Source: Letharia columbiana (taxonomy: Eukaryota > Ascomycota > Lecanoromycetes > Lecanorales > Parmeliaceae). Taken from it: 64,000 nt of DNA. The number at the start of each line of letters is the position of its first letter. Within the stretch, counting starts at the first letter, position 1. This document shows positions 22,100-30,888 of this stretch, one piece after another. Made by a program: the position numbers and the translations under genes. The notes under the pieces are model-generated. The model worked only from the letters and a program-made list of their open reading frames with translations. It did not search any database and was not told the DNA's origin. The stretch is from assembly GCF_014066305.1 (NCBI RefSeq), contig NW_023501046.1, positions 186,001 to 250,000 on the forward strand, given 5' to 3'.

Positions 22100-22241
22100 C
22101 TCGTGCATTCCAGAAGTGAGCTACTTATTAATAGAGCGAGGACACCAATAATCTTAGATCAAGCGACATCCCACTGTTGTAAGGAAAAAGATTCATTAGT
22201 GTCCTCGCTCTGTCAGGTAGCTCACTTCTGGAACGCACGAG
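22100..22241. mobile_element. MITE-like inverted-repeat element
   Basis: The left arm (22100-22145) and right arm (22199-22241) are near-perfect inverted repeats: both start CTCGTGC[A/G]TTCCAGAAGTG from the outside and end AGAGCGAGGACAC on the inside. The spacer is about 53 bp. The element is flanked by TAT on both sides (22097-22099 and 22242-22244), which could be a target-site duplication. It has no coding capacity. The form fits a short non-autonomous DNA transposon or a foldback element. A simple terminator hairpin is unlikely because the arms are over 40 bp long. Confidence 0.6.
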
Positions 22242-22333
22242 TATCTCAATTCCCACACTTTCATTTCCCCGGCGGACAAAGTCCACTCTGCAGGTATCCG
22301 ACTCGGATATTTCCAATCCGTACAGCGTCGCGG

Positions 22334-22966
22334 TATGCTTCGGATGAAATGATGAATCCATTCATGATGTTATCGAAGTATGCTTCCACTGAAACAATAA
22401 ACCCATTCATGATGCTATCGAGTATACTTCCACAAACGATAAATTCATAATCCTGTCGAAGTATGCTTCCAATGAAATGATGAATCCATTCATGATGTTA
22501 TCGAAGTATGCTTCCACTGAAATGATGAATTTATTCATGATGCTATCGAAGTACCTGTATGCTTCCACTGAAATGAGAATCCATTCATGATCCTATCGAA
22601 GTATGCTTCCACTGAAACGATAAATCCATTCATGATCCTATTCAAGTATGTTTCAATGAAATAATAAATCCATTCTAATGCTATCGAAGTATGCTTCCAC
22701 TGAAATGAGAATCCATTCATGATCCTATCGAAGTATGCTTCCACTGAAACGATGAATCCATTTATGATCCTATCGAAGTATGCTTCCAATGAAACGATGA
22801 ATCCATTCATGATCCTATCCAAGTATGCTTCCACTGAAACGATCTATTCATGATGCTATCGAAGTACCTGTATGCTTCCACTGAAATGAGAATCCATTCA
22901 TGATCCTATCGAAGTATGCTTCCACTGAAACGATGAATCCATTTATGATCCTATCGAAATATGCTA
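22334..22966. repeat. minisatellite of about 14 copies of a 41-50 bp unit
   Basis: The typical unit is 45 bp: TATGCTTCCACTGAAACGAT followed by GAATCCATTCATGATCCTA and TCGAAG. About 14 variants follow each other without other sequence. Each unit contains the small inverted pair ATGAAT-CC-ATTCAT. Copies carrying TACCTG before TATGCTTCC recur at about 22551 and 22866, each followed by the same next unit. This indicates a higher-order block of about seven units (roughly 315 bp) that was duplicated. Confidence 0.9.
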
Positions 22967-23109
22967 TGCGCTTGACGATACAAGATACAAGATACAGCTA
23001 CTGACGCTGGTGAGAAGTGATTCAACGACGGGGAAGTGATTCAACGACGGAGAATGCCCGGAAACTTTAGAACGACACCTCCCTCACGTTGGACCGACTC
23101 ATCCGGCTC

Positions 23110-26100
23110 CTATTCCCGGACGCCCCTTCCGGTCTCAAGGCCTAGCAACCTGATCCTTTCCCTCGCTTTCCACTCGTCCAGCGTACCAGCTTTCACATCA
23201 GGAGAGCCCGATCCCTCAGCCGGCGTATCATTGGGACCAATGGTTCCACTGGCCCTGCGGGGTGGAACAGACGCTTCTTCCAAGGCTTCGTCAGAAAACT
23301 CCGTTGGCCATTTAGTGTCATAGTCCCTTGGATTAAAAGGTGGGCTTTCGGGGTGGATGTAAAGCTCAATTGGTCGTCCCGATTGAGGCTGGATACAATC
23401 CTGGTATTCCCTCGCCCAGTCCTGCGACTGTTTTCTCGATACTTGGCCTGACTGAGGACCGCCCGTCTGCGTGTCGCTCGGCGGCTCACTTGCCTTTCTG
23501 ACGTGATCTTCCAACTGGAGCTTTGTGGTAATATCGGGCGACGGCATTGGTGGCGAGATACTACCCAGCATTTCTAATTCGGGATACTCCAACCCACCAC
23601 CCTCGGAAATACTCGAGCGGTTGCCACGAGCCTCATCGGCAAGGCGTCTCTGCAACTCCTGGCTCTGGCTTTTGTAGAGGTTGCTTATGGTCGAAAGTAA
23701 TTGTTTGCCGAAAGTCATACGGTTTGTCTTCCATTTCTTGCCGTTGCTCAAGGGAGAGGATCCGTGTTCTGAAGAGACTTTAGGCTCAGTGCCTGGCGGG
23801 GTAATGGCGAAGTCACGGGAATACACTTGGTCTGATTCTCCAGCCGGAGATGTAGACCGCTCAGGGCGAGTGTGGGATGGGTAGCGTGCCCACGATGATG
23901 CTCGAATCGTAGTGGGAGATTTCTTAATACCTTCGCGCGTGGGCCTTTTGCGAGTATTTGCTCTCCGTGGAGGCAGAGCGTATGCGCCCAAATGTGCTTG
24001 TAGATGCGCTCCTTCCAATGGTTCGGGTACTCGGCGGTCCTTTGTACGCAGAAAGGATGAACGTTCCCGAGCCTTTTGTTCAATTGAGGCGACTGTCTTG
24101 GGGTCAAGCTGTCTTGGCTCGACCGAATCTGGGGACGTACTTCCAATCCTGGTCTGCGAAATAGCTTTGTCTTCCTGCGAATGTTCCCGAAGCGCCCTCT
24201 CCCATATAGATGTGGCATCTTCTTTAGTAGGAGATCTAGCACCATCAAGGTTGCTGACTCGGCGTCGTGGAGGGTTTGTGAGGGCCAACTCGGCAGAGAT
24301 CCGCTCCAAGTCCTCCCTAAACCGACTGTTTTTGGGTAGTGTGTTTGCCCTCGGCATTGGGGAGATGCGTGTCTCGGCTGCCGCAAGCTCGCGGTTCATC
24401 AGGCTTTCATTGCTCGAGTGATAGCTTGTCTCTACCGTGCGTCGTTCAAGGTTGTCCAGATCGACTGATTTGGGCCTCGATGCAGGAACACTTATGATTT
24501 CTTCGCTGGGGTGGAACACCTCGAGTGGATACAACCTGTCCGAGAGGCTGTGGAAATGCAGTCTTGAGTCTGGTGGGCTGGGGGGCAAACTTCCCGAACT
24601 GTAGACCGAGGAAGACGTGGGGTGAGTTGCTGGAGTCTTGAATTGCTTACCACCGCTGGACGCCGAGCTCGATACTTGACTTCGAGGTATAACAGAAAAC
24701 ATTCGTGAGCTACTGCCACTCGTATAACTCCGATCCCGCCTGGGATGCTCCAATTGAGGTAAAGAGACGGAAGGCAGCAGAGGCCTAGATGCCAGGCGTT
24801 GAGGTATGTGCATGTTGAAGAGATGGACAGGGTCACTTCCTTCTGAGCGACCCCTTTGTCTGGCGAGAGATCCAGCTTCTTCAGACGTTGGTGGGCTGTA
24901 ACCTTTTCCATCCGTACCCCCGAACGACATCTCCTCGCTACCAGGGCTGCAACAATGTCCATTTGGGGAGCTGGAGTGGGTGTCGGTAGTGGAGTGGGTA
25001 TTGCTGTGCTTGGAATGGACTGGATGCCCCCATAGCCCTGAGGTCCCGTGAAGCAATTGCTCGCTAGCCGGTCGTATCCTGGTGTCGTAGACTCCTGGAA
25101 GTCTCGCAGAACCTAAGGTGCTTCTGTGTGTCTCGTTCGCTTCGTTTGACGAAGCACCTTGGCGAATATCGGCAAACGAAAGCCGCCAGTCTCCTCCGGC
25201 CGCTGAGTCGCGGACTGTCTTGAGATACATTGGCGGCAGATCTGGCGCTGATGATACTCCAGGCGTGTTCAAGAACTCGGGATTCGCCACGTCAATCTGC
25301 AAAGCCTTGGTTGAAGATGGCACATGTAAGATAGTATTCGACCGACCTAGGGGTGAATGTGATCGAGTCTTTAGCACTCGTATGGGACTATCGTCGTCAC
25401 GAAAGTTGTACTTCTGCGTAATACTTGCTCTCCGGGCGTTCTCGACTTTTGAGTCGACGGCCTGTTCCTCGGACTCCCTTGCCAGGTTGCTGCCTCTCTG
25501 GACCAACATTCGAGAAAGGGCCACAGCGGTGTTCTTGGGCGCATAGACTTGAGACAGAGTTCGCGGGTCCAGCTCGGCATATGCTGACGGAGACTCTGAC
25601 CTTCTAATGGCGTGGCTGAGGTGTTTTGGACTGATTTGAATAGAGCCTTCATGTCGACCCCAAGTGCCTTTAGGAGTCTTGATCGGCACTGCATCTTCAT
25701 CGTAGCTACCGTCACTGATCTTGCTGCCTTCATCGATATCCTCTTGCACCCTTTGATGAAGAGCACGCTTCAGCTCTTCCCGCCGTTGATATCCATCTTC
25801 GCTGAGGCTGCTATTCAGCCTCGTCTTTGAACTCCGCTTGGACATGCCAGAATCGCGTGACATCCTTTTTCGAACCTTGCTTGCAACGTCGTGAAGCCGG
25901 CGATTACTACCCCTACGATGAACACCTGATTCCGTCTCATGTGCTGGAGCCATGTCATTTCCCGATGCTGTGGAAAATTCATGGGCAACGTCGTTTTTGG
26001 TAGCTGAAGCAAGACTTTCGGCAATGGGTTGAGCATTTGAGACATTCTCGTGACTCGCGGCTCGCGACGGAGTATGACTTGATAAGGCGAATCTTTCTCC

Positions 26101-26184
26101 TGTCCGCGAGATGTCAGTCAGTACGGCCGGTTGAGGCTCTGGGGATACGGCCCGCCGGAAGCTACAACAATTGAAAGGGGCCAT
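23110..26184 (-). CDS. large disordered Ser/Arg-rich protein, unknown function
   Basis: Single-exon gene of 1,024 residues starting MAPFNCCSFRRAVSP. The paired Cys at residues 6-7 near a basic patch could be lipid-modified. The rest is mostly disordered, with Ser-, Pro- and Arg-rich segments. Several stretches look more structured: RKRMSRDSGMSKRSSKTR near residue 110, REELKRALHQRVQEDI near residue 135, SRFREDLERISAELALTNPP near residue 625, and MTFGKQLLSTISNLYKSQSQ near residue 825. The C-terminus ends in an Arg-rich helix (EWKARERIRLLGLE). I recognise no enzyme or binding domain. It resembles the long fungus-specific conserved proteins of unknown function that are tied to morphology, but that is only a guess. 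Confidence 0.82.
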   Translation of the reverse strand: MAPFNCCSFRRAVSPEPQPAVLTDISRTGERFALSSHTPSRAASHENVSNAQPIAESLASATKNDVAHEFSTASGNDMAPAHETESGVHRRGSNRRLHDVASKVRKRMSRDSGMSKRSSKTRLNSSLSEDGYQRREELKRALHQRVQEDIDEGSKISDGSYDEDAVPIKTPKGTWGRHEGSIQISPKHLSHAIRRSESPSAYAELDPRTLSQVYAPKNTAVALSRMLVQRGSNLARESEEQAVDSKVENARRASITQKYNFRDDDSPIRVLKTRSHSPLGRSNTILHVPSSTKALQIDVANPEFLNTPGVSSAPDLPPMYLKTVRDSAAGGDWRLSFADIRQGASSNEANETHRSTLGSARLPGVYDTRIRPASEQLLHGTSGLWGHPVHSKHSNTHSTTDTHSSSPNGHCCSPGSEEMSFGGTDGKGYSPPTSEEAGSLARQRGRSEGSDPVHLFNMHIPQRLASRPLLPSVSLPQLEHPRRDRSYTSGSSSRMFSVIPRSQVSSSASSGGKQFKTPATHPTSSSVYSSGSLPPSPPDSRLHFHSLSDRLYPLEVFHPSEEIISVPASRPKSVDLDNLERRTVETSYHSSNESLMNRELAAAETRISPMPRANTLPKNSRFREDLERISAELALTNPPRRRVSNLDGARSPTKEDATSIWERALREHSQEDKAISQTRIGSTSPDSVEPRQLDPKTVASIEQKARERSSFLRTKDRRVPEPLEGAHLQAHLGAYALPPRRANTRKRPTREGIKKSPTTIRASSWARYPSHTRPERSTSPAGESDQVYSRDFAITPPGTEPKVSSEHGSSPLSNGKKWKTNRMTFGKQLLSTISNLYKSQSQELQRRLADEARGNRSSISEGGGLEYPELEMLGSISPPMPSPDITTKLQLEDHVRKASEPPSDTQTGGPQSGQVSRKQSQDWAREYQDCIQPQSGRPIELYIHPESPPFNPRDYDTKWPTEFSDEALEEASVPPRRASGTIGPNDTPAEGSGSPDVKAGTLDEWKARERIRLLGLETGRGVRE

Positions 26185-26866
26185 GGATGGATGTGAGCGG
26201 CAGTGATACAGAGAGAGGGGAATATAGCAGTGATGAAGAAACTTTCAAAATTATTACTGTAAGGCTTTGCAATATAGTCAATGCTGATATGGATTGGCTT
26301 GCAATGCTGATTTCGTGTCTGATAGAAGAAAAGGAGTGAGTCGCAGAAAGAATTCCTGGTTGCCGTGTCTCTGCTCCTTCTTCTTTCCGGAAGAATTAGG
26401 ATCATGGTACTGGACCAGGAATACACAGAATAACGGAAGTCGCAACTCTTGATACCGAGGGAACATCGAAACCCCTTCATCCCGGTTAGAGGTCTGACGG
26501 AAGAAATGAAAACATTTGGGTTCCATAAATGTCACTTCAATTGTGATTATCTAGTTGCAGTTCTGAAGACCGCACTGTTTGTTACGACACCTGGTTGAGA
26601 GGGTATCAAAATGTACATCCGCTATGCCAGGTTGAAAGCGGCTCCAAAGACCGCATTGTTTTTTTTACCGCAAGATACCCGGTTGAGAAGGTATCAAAAA
26701 ATGTAGATCCGCTATGCCATGTTGAAAGCTGCAGGTCTATATCGCTTTTTGAAGGTCGCCAGCGAGCAACGCCAATTTTGTGATCGTTGAGATCAGGGTC
26801 ATTAAGACAACCGCAATAAATTCATCGAGTCATGTTGTTGAACATTTAGTCATAACGCATCAAGCC
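26185..26866. other. intergenic with a short tandem duplication
   Basis: 680 bp between the start of the 1,024-residue gene and the stop of the methionine synthase gene. It contains the duplication at 26557-26730 and nothing else I can support. Confidence 0.5.
26557..26730. repeat. tandem duplication, two copies of 84-90 bp
   Basis: Copy 1 (26557-26640) and copy 2 (26641-26730) share AAGACCGCA[C/T]TG, GGTTGAGA[G/A]GGTATCAAAA, TGTA[C/G]ATCCGCTATGCCA and GTTGAAAGC. They differ by scattered substitutions and by a T-run expanded in copy 2. Confidence 0.75.
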
Positions 26867-29370
26867 CTAAGAGGACTTTGAATACTTCTGCCGGTAGAAC
26901 TTGGCAGCGTTGACCATGTTGGTCAAAGCAGCTTTGGTCTCCTTCCATTGACGGGTCTTCAGACCGCAATCAGGGTCAACCCAGAGTTGATCTGGCTTAA
27001 GGTATTGGAGCATTTCCTCGATCCTATCCTTGATCTCATCTTCGCTGGGGATACGAGGAGAGTGAATGTCGTACACACCAGGGCCAATGTGCCTGGGGTA
27101 GGCTTCGTCGACGAACACTTTTAAGAGCTTTGCATCGCTCTTGCTGTTTTCGATACTGAGCACATCTGCGTCCAAGTCTGCAATGGCTTTGAAAAAGTCT
27201 TGAAACTCGGAATAGCAGAAGTGGGAGTGGATCTGGGTGGAATCTTGCACTCCAGCGACGGAGAGGCGGAAGGACTTGACGGCCCATGAGAGGTAATTAT
27301 CACGCTCCAGACCTTGGCGGAGAGGCAGACCCTCACGAAGGGCAGGCTCATCGACCTGGATGACGTAGACTCCAGCAGATTCGAGGTCAACCACTTCATC
27401 ACGCAGGGCAAGAGCCAATTGCTCGGCTTGTACTGACTGATGGATATCGTTGCGAGGGTATGACCATCTCAGACAGGTGATAGGGCCAGTGAGCATGCCC
27501 TTCATGGGTTTCTTTGAGATGGAGGCCGCATATTTCGACTCTTTAACGGTCATAGGCGCAGGACGGGATATATCGCCAACGATGATCGGAGGCCGTACGC
27601 AGCGAGAGCCGTAGCTCTGCACCCAACCGTGGGTGGTGAAGACGTATCCAGTAAGACGTTCGCCGAAGTATTGGACCATATCATTGCGCTCTGGCTCACC
27701 GTGCACGTAGACGTCGAGGCCAAGCTCTTCTTGGATCTTCACGACATCTTCTATCTCCCTCTCGATAAATTTCTCATACTCCTCCTCGGAGATCTCGCTT
27801 TTGGTCAACTTGTTCCTTTGGATTCGGATCTCCTTGGTTTGAGGGAAGGAGCCAATCGTGGTAGTAGGGAACAGGGGAAGGTTGAGCTTCTCCTGCTGCT
27901 GGGCAATGCGTATTGGGAATGGTGACTTTCGGTTGAACATCTCTTCGGTGATTCTTGACTGGCGTTCCTTGACCTTGGGGTCGTTCGTACGCTTTGAGGT
28001 CGCTTTGGCTTCCATGGATTTGGCATTGGCTTCCAGTTCCTCGCGTACGCTGGCAGGACCATCAGTCACGGCCTTTGCAATGATGGCCAGCTCCTTAGTC
28101 TTCTCGACTGCAAAGCTAAACCAGTCTTTGACATCCTCATCCAACTTCTTCTCACTCGCAAGAGTATGGGGTGTATGGAGCAATGAACTCGAGCTGGCGA
28201 CGATGACACGATCTTTGCCAAGCTTCTGCACTACCGTCTCAACGGTCTCAATAGCTTTCTTGAAGTTGGCTTTCCAAATGTTACGACCATCAACCACTCC
28301 GACAGACAGTACCTGCTTTTCGCCAAGAGCGCCGATGACAGTCTCGAGCTGTTCTGGGTTTCGAGCAAGGTCAATGTGAAGGCCATGCAGACTAGAGAAT
28401 GATGGGAGGACATCGTAGTTGTGAACAATGTCGCCAAAGTAGGTAGCAACCACTAGTTCTGGGATCTTGCCGCCAAGGCTTGACAATTTGTCATAAGCTG
28501 GCTTGAAAGCATTCCTTACCTTTGGAGGCAAGTCGAGGACAAGGCAGGGCTCATCGATTTGGACCGATTCAGCACCAGCTTCTTTCAGCTTGACCAATAT
28601 CTCCTCGTAGAGTGGGAGTAGCTTGTGTAGTAGACTGATTGGTACAACGTTCTGGTCGCGGTCTGCTTTGCCAAGGGCAAGGAATGTCACAGGGCCAACG
28701 AGGACAGGACGTGTGATGATGCCTGCTTCTTTGGCCTCAAGAAACTCCGCTACAGGCTTGGGGTTTGATGAAAGCTTGAAGTTTTGTCCATCTTGGAATG
28801 TGGGCTTGACGTAATGATAATTCGAGTCGAACCATTTTACCATCTCCTGTACGACTGTAAGCAAGTTTCTAGAATCGTGATCAGGATAGAACTCAACGGA
28901 CCAAACTGGGAACATCGACTGCGGCAGCTTCGGGTGTATGAGGGCTCTGCAGGCCTCTACCCATAGCGAAGAACTCATCGATTGGGTCCAGATTGTGTTT
29001 AGAGTACTTTTCGGGTATGGCCTGCGACTCCAATTAGCCACCAAACCCCATTCACGCACACTGCGCACAGACGATGCCAACTCACCCCGAATAGCTGGAT
29101 GTGGTCCAAGACATGGTCGTAGAATGAGAAGTCATTGCTGGGAATGATGTTGATGCCGGCCTCTTTCTGTATCTTCCAGTGCTCTCCACGGAGACGCTTT
29201 CCTTCGGCGAGAAGCTCTTTTTGTGATATCTTACCACCCCAATATGACTCTGTGGCTTTCTTGAGGTCTCGATTGACTCCCATGCGAGGGAATCCAAGAA
29301 CGGAGCTGAACAGATCTTGAGCAGGTATCTCCGAGTACAAAGGGTGGATCTTTGCTTACGATTGAACCAT
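26867..29370 (-). CDS. MET6: cobalamin-independent methionine synthase
   Basis: This enzyme transfers a methyl group from methyl-tetrahydrofolate (polyglutamate) to homocysteine to make methionine in the cytosol. Four exons: 29370-29360 (11 nt), 29305-29086, 29021-28902 and 28846-26867, with introns of 54, 64 and 55 bp, give 776 residues, the usual fungal length. The spliced N-terminus reads MVQSSVLGFPRMGVNRDLKK, which fixes the tiny first exon. Other landmarks are AIPEKYSKHNLDPIDEFFAM, EMVKWFDSNYHYVKPTF, the mid-protein HGEPERNDMVQYFGE, GPITCLRWSYPRNDI, VIQVDEPALREGLPL, the zinc/substrate loop HSHFCYSEFQD and DPDCGLKTRQW near the end, with the last zinc-binding Cys. All expected metal ligands are present. 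It is head to head with the reductase gene at 29883. Confidence 0.97.
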
Positions 29371-29882
29371 TTTGGCGGTCAGCTTTCGAAACAACTTGAA
29401 ATGGAGCAGACGAGGTTTGAAGGATTGGAAGAGGGAATGTAGAGTGAAGATTGAATTAGAATGGTTATCAGAATGGTGATGAAGAGATAAAGGAAAACTG
29501 TTTGTAATAAGAAGGTGTGAGAGGTGAAAGTTGAGAGACGAGAGATGAGAGATTCGAGGTGAGATTCGGCGAGATGTGTGAAGTTGAGACCGAGTGAGGC
29601 TATGTGTCTGTTTGTTAGCGCCCCACAAATTTCGTGCTTCCTCGGCCTTTTCATTCGCTTCGGACTCGAAGAGGATCAGCCGGTTATTCTAACCCTAATC
29701 TGTTATCGCCTTTGCAGGGATATTGCTGACACCAGCTGAGGTGATGATGGATTCATCGCATCCTTCATGCCTTTTCAAACTATTAGTCCTCAAGCCACTG
29801 CTACTTCATTGGCTCCCTACACAATTTTTAGTCTCTTCGCGTACACGGCTGGTATGAAACAAAAGAATCGACAGTAATAACC
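29371..29882. promoter_or_regulatory. divergent promoter region, MET6 / reductase
   Basis: 512 bp separate the two start codons on opposite strands. On the minus strand the MET6 leader is CT-rich (29380-29620). I cannot assign individual factor sites. Confidence 0.5.
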
Positions 29883-30888
29883 ATGCCGATCATTATCATC
29901 CCAACTTGGTGTCCGCCCTCCCGCGAGCATTGGGAGCTCGTCACATTCCTCTGGCAGTTCTTCCCGATCGTACGTTATGCCATCCGCAAAGATCAAATGT
30001 CTTTCACTAATCCAAGCTACGCAGTTCACCTTGTTCCAATGGCTCGTCAAGTACTATCCCATGGGCAAGACCTCGACCGCATCTTCCTTCAATGTCCCCG
30101 GCAAGATTGGGTGGGCCACTATGGAGGCGCCTGGCTTCATCACGCTTTTGTACTTGATGTACGCTCTGCCGAAGCAGGAGGGGATTGAGAGTCTTCCATT
30201 CACCAATTGGACTATGGCTAGTTTATTTGTGAGTACCCCCTCGCTGCCTTGAAGACATTGATACTGTGTGTTTGATGTGTTGCTTACTCCTTGCGTTCCT
30301 AAGGCGATTCACTACATCTACCGCGCCCTCATCTCCCCACTGTTTCTGAATCCCTCAATGTCACCTATCCACATTTCAGTCTGGGCTTCGGCGCTTAGTT
30401 TCCAACTGATTAATGCCACGTGCATTGGAGGCTGGCTCGGCGGATACGGCCCCACGACACAGGACGAATGGACCGGTGCTGCAATGAGACTTGAACTCGG
30501 CCTAATGATCTTTGCAGTTGGTCTCCTGGGCAACATGTATCACGACGATGAGTTGCGCGAGATCAGGAGGGCTGCAGCGCGGAATCAGGAGAGAAAGCAG
30601 AAGGCTCGGGGCGAGAAGGGTGACGGGAAAGGTGTCGAGAAGGTGTACATGGTCCCTGAGAATGGCCTCTTTCGTTTGGTGTTGTTTCCGCATTATCTAT
30701 GTGAATGGATTGAGTGGGGTGGATTCTGGATGATTGGGGGAATGGCCTGTGTGCCAGCGAGGACGTTTTTAATCAATGAGGTGGCCACCATGCTGCCGAG
30801 GGCCCTCGATGGCAAACAGTGGTATATCGAGAGATTTGGAAAGGAGAAGATAGGAAGCAGGAAGGCTATCATACCAGGCATAATATGA
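29883..30888 (+). CDS. 3-oxo-5-alpha-steroid 4-dehydrogenase-like membrane reductase
   Basis: Three exons, 29883-29969, 30025-30228 and 30304-30888, all GT-AG with phase 0 junctions, give 291 residues. The sequence is strongly hydrophobic with several predicted membrane helices (for example AMRLELGLMIFAVGLLGNMY). The C-terminal half has the steroid-reductase family signature: VPENGLFRLVLFPHYLCEWI (the NADPH-binding NGLF..V..PHY..E block), then EWGGFWMIGG and a final WYIERFGKEKIGSRKAIIP. An early segment, PMGKTSTASSFNVPGKIGW, also matches the family. Relatives reduce a 4-ene-3-keto steroid or a polyprenol double bond in the ER with NADPH; which substrate applies here cannot be told. Confidence 0.92.

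Larger units (their letters stand above)
21605..23109. other. convergent 3' gap holding a hairpin element and a minisatellite
   Basis: The two flanking genes end towards each other here. Besides the two repeats listed separately, there is a C(10+)T(8+) homopolymer junction at about 21938-21960. No gene is supported; a 99-residue open frame at 22535-22834 (minus) is produced by the minisatellite itself. Confidence 0.6.

Noticed and set aside
22334..22966. Possible CRISPR array because of regularly spaced repeats
   Set aside because: The units are directly adjacent with no unique spacers, and the genome is eukaryotic. It is a minisatellite.
27629..28379. Long plus-strand frames over the methionine synthase gene
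   Set aside because: Antisense shadows of a highly conserved coding exon.
26867..30888. Methionine synthase and the adjacent reductase as a biosynthetic cluster
   Set aside because: Two unrelated housekeeping-type genes sharing a promoter region; no tailoring enzymes, transporter or backbone synthase nearby.
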